DNA of 6,411 nucleotides from JBLFWJ01 sp047611425 (GTDB lineage Bacteria > Bacteroidota > Bacteroidia > UBA10329), in assembly GCA_047611425.1 (NCBI GenBank), contig JBLFWJ010000179.1, positions 1 to 6,411 of the forward strand. The letters are read 5' to 3'. A model generated the notes under the pieces. The model was not told the origin of the DNA and ran no database searches. It saw nothing but the letters and a program-made list of their open reading frames with translations. Shown piece after piece: positions 1 to 5,128 of the stretch; position 1 is the stretch's first letter, and every line of letters begins with the position of its first letter. A program made the translations under genes and the position numbers.

Positions 1-754
1 GGAGTTCTTCTCGTTCGATGCAAATGGAACAAAACTGAATGGCTGGATGATTAAGCCAAATGGATTTAGTAAAACGAAAAAGCATCCTGTATTAATGTTC
101 GTTTATGGCGGACCAGGAAGCAACACGGTAAACGATTCGTGGGGTCACTCAAACCACATTTGGCACATGCATTTGACTCAATTGGGTTACGTGGTTGTCT
201 CGGTAGATAATAGAGGTACTGGAAATCGAGGCCGTGATTTCAAACACATGACCTACAAAGAACTAGGCAAGTTTGAAACGGAAGATCAAATTGCAACGGC
301 ACAGTATTTAGGAACGCTTCCTTATGTGGATTCTGAAAGAATTGGCATTCAGGGATGGAGCTATGGCGGGTACATGACGTCATTATGCATGACCAAAGGC
401 GCAAAATATTTCAAAGCAGGAATTGCTGTCGCACCGGTAACCAACTGGCGGTGGTACGACACCATTTACACCGAGCGATTCATGCGAACTCCAAAAGAGA
501 ACGCAAATGGCTACGATGAAAACTCACCCATCAACCATGTTGAGAAACTCGAAGGAAGCTACCTTCTAGTTCATGGTGGAGCTGATGATAACGTTCATCT
601 TCAAAACACAATGGAGATGGTAACTGCTTTGGTAGATGCCAATAAGCAGTTTGATTTATTCGTTTATCCAAACAAAAACCACGGCATTTACGGAGGCAAT
701 ACGCGTTATCACCTCTTTACGAAAATGACCAATTTCCTAAAAGAAAATCTATAA
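1..754 (+). CDS. S9 family peptidase, dipeptidyl-peptidase IV-like, C-terminal catalytic domain (5' truncated)
   Basis: The frame is open from base 2, so this is the 3' part of a longer gene and the ATG at 47 is an internal methionine. About 250 residues are visible, matching the alpha/beta-hydrolase domain of the S9 (prolyl oligopeptidase/DPP-IV) family. The missing upstream part should encode a beta-propeller, since the whole family is usually around 700 residues. The catalytic triad is complete: the nucleophile Ser is in GWSYGG (Ser codon 359-361), the acid is the first Asp of ADDNVH (584-586), and the His is in NHG (680-682). The ADDNVH motif closely resembles that of DPP-IV, whose Asn helps bind substrate, which favours a dipeptidyl peptidase over an oligopeptidase. 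Such enzymes remove X-Pro or X-Ala dipeptides from peptide N-termini, usually in the periplasm in Bacteroidota. The signal peptide cannot be checked here. The gene ends 9 bases before the peptide transporter gene, so the two are probably co-transcribed. Confidence 0.93.
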   Translation, partial: EFFSFDANGTKLNGWMIKPNGFSKTKKHPVLMFVYGGPGSNTVNDSWGHSNHIWHMHLTQLGYVVVSVDNRGTGNRGRDFKHMTYKELGKFETEDQIATAQYLGTLPYVDSERIGIQGWSYGGYMTSLCMTKGAKYFKAGIAVAPVTNWRWYDTIYTERFMRTPKENANGYDENSPINHVEKLEGSYLLVHGGADDNVHLQNTMEMVTALVDANKQFDLFVYPNKNHGIYGGNTRYHLFTKMTNFLKENL

Positions 755-763
755 TCAACCACC

Positions 764-2344
764 ATGAGCACAGCCATACAGCCTAAAGAAATGTTCGGAC
801 ACCCAAAAGGACTTTTCTATCTATTTTTTGCAGAATTATGGGAGCGATTTTCATTCTATGGAATGAGAGCTCTTTTAACTCTTTATCTAATAAACGATCT
901 GTTCCAAAATTTGGCCAATGGAACACAGGTAGCATATGAGATCTATGCAGCTTATGGCTCATTGGTTTATTTCACTCCTGCTTTAGGGGGTATGATTGCC
1001 GATAGATTAATTGGTCATAAAAACTCCATCCTGCTCGGAGCTATTTTAATGACCCTCGGTCATTTTGTAATGGCGTATGAAGACGATTATATCTTCTACA
1101 TAGCTCTTGGGCTCCTAATTATGGGGAATGGGTTCTTTAAACCAAACATCTCCACAATGGTAGGTGGCCTATATGAACGGGGTGATGTAAGAAGAGATGC
1201 TGGCTTCACAATCTTTTACCTAGGAATTAATGTAGGCGCGTTTATCGCCCCCTTGGTCTGTGGTTGGTTAGGTCAAAGTTATGGATGGCATTATGGTTTC
1301 GGTGCAGCGGGAGTTGGTATGTTAGCCGGTCTTGTTGTTTTCTGGCACGGTGTGGGAAACAATGTTTATGGAGACCAAGGTCATCAACCAAAAGAGTGGA
1401 GCGAGAAAAAGATAGCTGGGATGAATATTAGAGTTCCTGTATGGGTTCTTTCTTTTGCGGCAGTGCCGGTTTTCGCATACTTGGTTCAAAATAACTCGAC
1501 TAAAATATTGGCCTCTGTTTTTGAGGATATGGGTTTATTACAGTTTCTACTGTTTACCCTTCTGGCTCTAGTTATTCTTTACATAATATTCATTTCCATT
1601 TTTAAGCTCTCAAGAGAGGAGGTTTCAAAACTTGTGGTGGTTTGTGTGCTTACATTATTCATTACTGTGTTCTGGTCATTTTTCGAACAGTCAGGTAGTG
1701 CACTTACTAATTTTGCTGAGCAGAATGTTAATCTGATCGGATTAAATGCCTCTCAGACAAACTCGATTAATCCTTTTTGGATCATGGTACTCGCAGTTCC
1801 ATTCTCTCTCATGTGGAAAGCATTAGATAAAAAAGGATTAAACCCCAACACCCCAGTAAAATTTGCTTTAGGCATAGCTCAATTAGGTGTCGGATTTCTA
1901 GTTTTTTCTTTAGCTGCCGGAAGTGCTGATGACAATGGTATGGTCCCGATGATGTTTTTGGTTATTGGGTACCTACTATTAACTACCGGGGAACTCTTTG
2001 TTTCACCCATTGGTCTTTCCAAAGTAACCGAACTTTCCCCTGGATGGTTGACTGCCTTTATGATGGGAGTATGGTTCTTGTCTTCATCTTTTGCGCACTT
2101 TATTGCTGGTATAATTTCTAAAATGACAATTAGCGACAATGGAGCTGACGGCTGGATTCAAACCACAGCAAAAGGAATCACCGGAATGGATGCAGCAGCT
2201 TTAGACGGTGCCACTGAGGGTATGGTCAATCTAGCCAACTACACGAATGTATTTGCACAAATAGGAATCATTTCTTTGATCATTTCTGTATTGGCTTTAG
2301 CCGTTTCCCCAGTATTGAAAAAGATGATGCACGAAATTCATTGA
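764..2344 (+). CDS. POT/PTR2 family proton-coupled di/tripeptide symporter (peptide MFS transporter)
   Basis: This is a complete 526-residue inner-membrane protein of the proton-dependent oligopeptide transporter family, which imports di- and tripeptides with protons. Family motifs are present in order: the ExxERF motif in TM1 (E24, E27, R28) followed by FYG at 31-33; the TM4 lysine in FFKPN (K126); the PTR2 signature FYLGINVGAFIAP at 151-163; FWSFFEQSGS at 303-312 (E308, TM7); and GELFVSPIGLS at 409-419 (E410, TM10), the glutamate that in characterised members contacts the peptide N-terminus. Hydrophobic segments fit the 14-helix layout usual for bacterial members. A polar loop of about 40 residues (454-495) precedes the last helix. 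One position differs from many relatives: the first Tyr after ExxERF is Phe (F31). The start is the first ATG after the peptidase stop and gives the expected short cytoplasmic N-terminus. The 9-base spacing to the peptidase indicates an operon. I see no clear terminator after the stop. Confidence 0.95.
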   Translation: MSTAIQPKEMFGHPKGLFYLFFAELWERFSFYGMRALLTLYLINDLFQNLANGTQVAYEIYAAYGSLVYFTPALGGMIADRLIGHKNSILLGAILMTLGHFVMAYEDDYIFYIALGLLIMGNGFFKPNISTMVGGLYERGDVRRDAGFTIFYLGINVGAFIAPLVCGWLGQSYGWHYGFGAAGVGMLAGLVVFWHGVGNNVYGDQGHQPKEWSEKKIAGMNIRVPVWVLSFAAVPVFAYLVQNNSTKILASVFEDMGLLQFLLFTLLALVILYIIFISIFKLSREEVSKLVVVCVLTLFITVFWSFFEQSGSALTNFAEQNVNLIGLNASQTNSINPFWIMVLAVPFSLMWKALDKKGLNPNTPVKFALGIAQLGVGFLVFSLAAGSADDNGMVPMMFLVIGYLLLTTGELFVSPIGLSKVTELSPGWLTAFMMGVWFLSSSFAHFIAGIISKMTISDNGADGWIQTTAKGITGMDAAALDGATEGMVNLANYTNVFAQIGIISLIISVLALAVSPVLKKMMHEIH

Positions 2345-2395
2345 TGCAGAACCTTTGAACCAGAACTTGCGTATTGATTAGCTTGACAGGAGTCG

Positions 2396-2425
2396 CTGCC
2401 TTCGAGATTAAAAAACGTAAATTTG
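2396..2425 (+). promoter_or_regulatory. Candidate Bacteroidota-type promoter for the SiaC-like gene
   Basis: TAAATTTG at 2418-2425 is a perfect match to the Bacteroidota -7 element TAnnTTTG. The -33 position holds CTG (2396-2398) with a 19-base spacer, two of three bases matching the TTG consensus. Transcription would start near 2432, leaving a leader of about 29 bases. The leader ends with AGAGGA (2453-2458) just before the ATG, a purine-rich stretch like a Shine-Dalgarno but close to the start. The stronger-looking TTGACA at 2383 lies too far upstream (32 bases) to act as the -33 element. The lack of a -33 TTG is the weak point. Confidence 0.5.
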
Positions 2426-2460
2426 TTTTACACCGAGTGAGGAATTGAAATTAGAGGAAC

Positions 2461-2853
2461 ATGGCAGATCTATCAAGACCATTCATCATTGAACCAACTA
2501 AGGAAACACCACATGTGGTGTTGGATACAGGCGCAAACCGATTTGAGGTAAGTGGCCGTTGTTTTCCATTAAATGCAAAGGGATTTTACGCTCCAGTTTT
2601 GGAGTGGTTGGATGCCTATGTCGAGAAGCCGAACGCGAGTACAGAATTCATATTCAGATTGGAGTATTTCAATACGCCATCATCAAAATCGATATCCGAT
2701 ATTCTTAAAAGGTTGAAGGCGATTCAAGATGGAGGAAAGGAAATGAAGATTATCTGGTACTACGAAGAGGATGATATTGATATCCTTGATCTTGGTCACG
2801 TGTTCTCAAGAACCCTGGATATCCCTTTTGATTTTCGTGAGTACAACGATTGA
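2461..2853 (+). CDS. SiaC family regulatory phosphoprotein (DUF1987 domain)
   Basis: This 130-residue soluble protein spans the whole DUF1987/SiaC domain. Recognisable pieces are the N-terminal TPHVVLDTGANRFEVSGR strand region (16-33), the FYAPVLEWLDAY helix (42-53), the central YFNTPSSKS motif (69-77), and the acidic WYYEEDDIDILDLG segment (99-112). In Pseudomonas aeruginosa SiaC, a threonine in the equivalent central motif is phosphorylated by the kinase SiaB and dephosphorylated by the PP2C-type SiaA. Unphosphorylated SiaC there activates a diguanylate cyclase. T72 is the likely counterpart here, with S74 and S75 nearby. Two positions in the first motif (C34 and L37) differ from the commoner Ser and Glu. 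No kinase, phosphatase or cyclase gene is adjacent, so the output is unknown. The gene has its own probable promoter and a terminator directly after it, so it is likely monocistronic. Family assignment is strong; the T72 role is inferred from homology. Confidence 0.88.
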   Translation: MADLSRPFIIEPTKETPHVVLDTGANRFEVSGRCFPLNAKGFYAPVLEWLDAYVEKPNASTEFIFRLEYFNTPSSKSISDILKRLKAIQDGGKEMKIIWYYEEDDIDILDLGHVFSRTLDIPFDFREYND

Positions 2854-2873
2854 TCAAATCAAATAGATGTTTC

Positions 2874-2901
2874 AAGCCGCTCTTTTCAGAGCGGCTTTTT
2901 T
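2874..2901 (+). terminator. Intrinsic (rho-independent) terminator of the SiaC-like gene
   Basis: A perfect inverted repeat AAGCCGCTC (2874-2882) and GAGCGGCTT (2889-2897) forms a 9-bp GC-rich stem. The flanking T/A pair (2883/2888) can extend it to 10 bp with a TTTC tetraloop. A run of six T (2896-2901) overlaps and follows the 3' arm. It starts 21 bases after the SiaC-like stop codon. On the minus strand the preceding A residues give only two T after the stem, so it is directional towards plus-strand transcription. Confidence 0.9.
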
Positions 2902-2921
2902 GTTGATTATTGAAATCTCTG

Positions 2922-3656
2922 ATGTTGAAGTTCGATCGAGTATATAGCTTAGCCAAGGATGTTTTGGTTGTAGTAGTGTTGATCCATTCAATCACTTTAC
3001 CAAGTTCGTGCATTGCGCAAAAACCTGATAAAAATTTCTTCAATAAGAAATGGGTGAAGGTGGAAAGCAATCGATACTACTTCTATCGTATTGTTTCTGT
3101 TGAAGGCTCAATCACAGTCATTAAGGATTTCTCTCGGTCAGGGAAGTTGCAGTTTGAAGGAAAATGGGAAGTTGATGATAGTTTGCAGTCATTCATTACG
3201 AATCAAGGGATACCGACTTTGCATGGACGGATTGATAAAGCAACTTGGTACAAGAATGGAAACGTCACAAAGGAAACTGTCTATTTACCAAATGGAACCC
3301 CTGTAGATACGACTAAGGATGTAAGATCTTTTTGCACTCAATATTTCAAATGGGGTAAAGCGTACGATTGGCCTGAGTTGAATGGGAAGAAACACGGTAC
3401 TATGCAATGGTATCATATTGGTACAGGGGAAGTTTATGTGACCATGGACTATAAGGACGGTGTAAAGCATGGAAAGGAAATCATGTTCTATCGTGACAGA
3501 TCAATTCATATGGAGGTGGATTATGTCAACGGGCAAAAGCACGGAAAGGACTCTAGGTATTACCGATACCCTGATCGACCAAAACAAATACGCGTTTACG
3601 AAAACGGGAAGTTGTTTTCCAAGAAGAAATTCGACATTCTGATCGATTGGGATTAG
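2922..3656 (+). CDS. Predicted exported MORN/YwqK-like repeat protein, function unknown
   Basis: From the ATG at 2922 this encodes 244 residues. A TTG at 2910 in the same frame would add four residues, but the ATG gives a normal signal peptide: a basic start, a hydrophobic core at about 14-27, and CIAQ at 30-33. Cleavage after A32 by signal peptidase I looks more likely than lipidation of C30, because PSSC is a poor lipobox. The C-terminal half carries tandem MORN/YwqK-type repeats of 24-25 residues, with NGKKHGTMQWY at 154-164, DGVKHGKEIMFY at 179-190, NGQKHGKDSRYY at 203-214, and a terminal YENGK at 226-230. Degenerate copies may lie earlier (GKLQFEGKW 74-82, YKNGN 110-114). These beta-hairpin repeats are common in Bacteroidota exported proteins, where databases often label them YwqK family antitoxin. 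There is no toxin gene beside it and it appears exported, so I would not infer an antitoxin role. It starts 20 bases past a terminator and ends 10 bases from the convergent permease gene. Confidence 0.8.
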   Translation: MLKFDRVYSLAKDVLVVVVLIHSITLPSSCIAQKPDKNFFNKKWVKVESNRYYFYRIVSVEGSITVIKDFSRSGKLQFEGKWEVDDSLQSFITNQGIPTLHGRIDKATWYKNGNVTKETVYLPNGTPVDTTKDVRSFCTQYFKWGKAYDWPELNGKKHGTMQWYHIGTGEVYVTMDYKDGVKHGKEIMFYRDRSIHMEVDYVNGQKHGKDSRYYRYPDRPKQIRVYENGKLFSKKKFDILIDWD

Positions 3657-3666
3657 TTACGGTAAG

Positions 3667-4911
3667 TCACGATGACCTGATTGCCTCTACTGGATCCATT
3701 TTAGAAGCGAAGTAAGCGGGGATCACACCTGCCAAAAGGCCAATCAAAGCAGATATTCCCATTCCCATTACCACGTTGCCCATGGTGAGGTAAAGTTCAA
3801 TATCCATAAGCGCAGAGACCGCAAAAGCACCCAAGTAAACAATGGCCACGCCAACTCCACCACCAATCAAACAGAGGACTACAGCTTCCGAAAGGAATTC
3901 AACCAGAATAAACCAATTCTTGGCACCCAGCGACTTCTGAATTCCAATCAAACCAGTTCTTTCTTTCACCGATACGAACATGATATTGGCAATGCCGAAC
4001 CCACCTACCAAAAGAGAGAACCCTCCGATAAACCAACCAGCAACTGTCATTATTCCGAAAAATTGATCGAGCCCGTTGGCCAATAAACTGATCTCATTTA
4101 ACGCGAAATTATTGTTGGCTGTTGGTTTCAGTCTCCGGACTGAACGCATTACACCTTCCAGTTCAGCTTTCAACTCATCGGTAGAAACACCATCTTTTCC
4201 TTTAACCATAATCAAAGGGTTCATGCCATTTCCATCCAATCGAAAGAATCGTTTCACCTTCTCAACCGGAATGAGGACATAACTGTCCAAGGAAGCCCCA
4301 AACATTGATTCACCCTCAGGGCCAAAAACCCCGATAACGGTGAACTTTTGCCCTTTTAATTTCATTGTTCTACCAACGGGATTTACAGGGCCATAAAGTC
4401 CCTGAGAAATGGCCATGCCTATCAAACAGACATTCTTTCCAGAAGCCGATTCTTGTTCCGTGAAATAACGGCCAGCAGCAAGGTCGAATGTTTTTATTTG
4501 ATCCCAATCATGCGTTACAGCTACCATTGCTGCTCCGTTTACCAGATTGCCGTTGCCTTCTACACGTTGGCCTTTTGAAACCATAAAGCAGACAGCTTCT
4601 GCTGCTCCACATCGTTCTTTAATCGTTTTAATCTCGTGAAGTTGGGGATGTGGTCGCTGCCAATACTTCCACCACTCGTACTCACCGCCCATGGCCCATG
4701 GCCATTTCTGTACGTAAACCGTGTTACTTCCTAGTGATTCAACGTTGGTTCTTATGTTGTGCTCCATTGAATCGACCAGCGTGAAAACCGCAATGATGGC
4801 AAGGATTCCGATGGTAATTCCCAAAAGGGAAAGCACGGTTCGAAGCCGATTAACAATCAATGCATTGATTGCCATTTTAATACTCTCCGAAAACAGTTTT
4901 ATGAATAACAT
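3667..4911 (-). CDS. ABC transporter permease, MacB/FtsX type
   Basis: This complete 414-residue inner-membrane protein has the MacB permease layout. A cytoplasmic basic N-terminus (NRLRT, 21-25) is followed by TM1 at about 26-47, a large periplasmic core domain at about 50-280, and an FtsX domain with three helices near 286-314, 336-366 and 377-401. Family marks include SVKERTGLIGIQKSLGA (314-330), the cytoplasmic coupling segment expected to touch the ATPase, and PAYFASKMDPVEAIR (398-412) at the C-terminus. A tryptophan-rich stretch at 70-84 (W70, W72, W80, W81, W84) sits early in the periplasmic domain. MacB-type permeases use ATP binding by a separate or fused ATPase to drive extracytoplasmic movements, for efflux or lipoprotein or toxin export. 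No ATPase domain is fused and no ATPase gene is present in the window, so the partner and substrate are unknown. It is divergent from purH and convergent with the repeat-protein gene. The start used is the first ATG, giving the usual short leader before TM1. Confidence 0.92.
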   Translation of the reverse strand: MLFIKLFSESIKMAINALIVNRLRTVLSLLGITIGILAIIAVFTLVDSMEHNIRTNVESLGSNTVYVQKWPWAMGGEYEWWKYWQRPHPQLHEIKTIKERCGAAEAVCFMVSKGQRVEGNGNLVNGAAMVAVTHDWDQIKTFDLAAGRYFTEQESASGKNVCLIGMAISQGLYGPVNPVGRTMKLKGQKFTVIGVFGPEGESMFGASLDSYVLIPVEKVKRFFRLDGNGMNPLIMVKGKDGVSTDELKAELEGVMRSVRRLKPTANNNFALNEISLLANGLDQFFGIMTVAGWFIGGFSLLVGGFGIANIMFVSVKERTGLIGIQKSLGAKNWFILVEFLSEAVVLCLIGGGVGVAIVYLGAFAVSALMDIELYLTMGNVVMGMGISALIGLLAGVIPAYFASKMDPVEAIRSS

Positions 4912-4954
4912 ATGAACCTGTTGATAGGCCGTGTATAACGTGGGTTAAAGGTAC

Positions 4955-4983
4955 TTGAACGGTTTAAAAAACCACTAACTTCG
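4955..4983 (+). promoter_or_regulatory. Candidate purH promoter
   Basis: TTG at 4955-4957 and TAACTTCG at 4976-4983 are separated by 18 bases, within the range used by Bacteroidota sigma factors. The -7 element matches TAnnTTTG except for C in place of the third T. If used, transcription would begin near 4990 and give a leader of about 140 bases that includes the hairpin at 5003-5028. Short matches like this arise by chance in AT-rich DNA, so this is tentative. Confidence 0.3.
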
Positions 4984-5002
4984 CAAGACTCTAAAAGGTG
5001 GA

Positions 5003-5037
5003 TAAACCCCTCGAAAACAAAGGGTTTAGGGTTTTTT
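5003..5037 (+). repeat. Inverted repeat with T run in the purH leader (possible attenuator)
   Basis: TAAACCC (5003-5009) pairs perfectly with GGGTTTA (5022-5028), a 7-bp stem with a 12-base loop. A second copy of GGGTTT (5029-5034) follows directly and could pair with the same 5' arm instead, merging into a run of six T (5032-5037). The second pairing places the T run right at the stem, as in an intrinsic terminator, but with only three GC pairs and a loop of 19 bases it would be weak. It lies about 90 bases upstream of the purH start. It may be a leader structure or coincidence. Confidence 0.35.
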
Positions 5038-5128
5038 AAGAGTGTGTTTCCGAATTTACATCGTTTATCAACAATCATTGTGGTGGTCAAGTTCACTGCA
5101 GAATTATTAAAAGTTCAGTTCGCGTAAA

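Larger units (their letters stand above)
4912..5128. other. Divergent intergenic region between the permease gene and purH
   Basis: This 217-base gap must hold the promoters for purH (rightward) and the permease (leftward). It contains one candidate rightward promoter (4955-4983) and a hairpin with a following T run (5003-5037), listed separately. Leftward, TACCTTTA (reverse complement of 4946-4953) resembles the -7 element, but I find no TTG at a fitting distance. No tRNA, purine riboswitch core or convincing small gene is visible. The minus-strand open frame at 4899-5096 has no recognisable protein character. Confidence 0.7.

Noticed and set aside
1879..2139. Minus-strand open frame of 86 codons inside the transporter gene
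   Set aside because: It lies wholly within the strongly supported POT gene, antisense to conserved motifs, and has no recognisable protein character.
2347..2370. Imperfect direct repeat CAGAACCTTTG / CAGAACTTGC after the transporter stop
   Set aside because: Two short imperfect copies with no hairpin or known site; consistent with chance.
2910..2912. TTG as start codon of the repeat protein
   Set aside because: The ATG four codons later gives a normal signal peptide and more leader space after the terminator; the TTG would sit only 9 bases from the T run. It cannot be fully excluded.
2750..3070. Minus-strand open frame of 106 codons spanning the terminator between two genes
   Set aside because: It runs antisense across the SiaC-like gene end, the hairpin and the signal peptide region; its sequence looks like a shadow of these.
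3657..3666. Possible bidirectional terminator between the convergent genes
   Set aside because: The 10-base gap and flanking bases hold no stem longer than about 3 bp, so no terminator is supported.
4961..4973. Small inverted repeat GGTTT-AAA-AAACC
   Set aside because: A 5-bp AT-rich stem with a 3-base loop is too weak to interpret and falls within the spacer of the candidate purH promoter.
5022..5034. GGGTTTAGGGTTT resembling a plant-type telomere repeat
   Set aside because: Only two units are present, and they are explained as the 3' arms of a local inverted repeat in bacterial DNA.
4899..5096. Minus-strand 65-codon open frame upstream of and overlapping the permease start
   Set aside because: It overlaps the permease start in another frame and fills the region where promoters are expected; its translation shows no domain or signal feature.
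4984..5128. Possible purine riboswitch upstream of purH
   Set aside because: I could not find the conserved junction and loop sequences of the purine aptamer; only a simple hairpin is visible.
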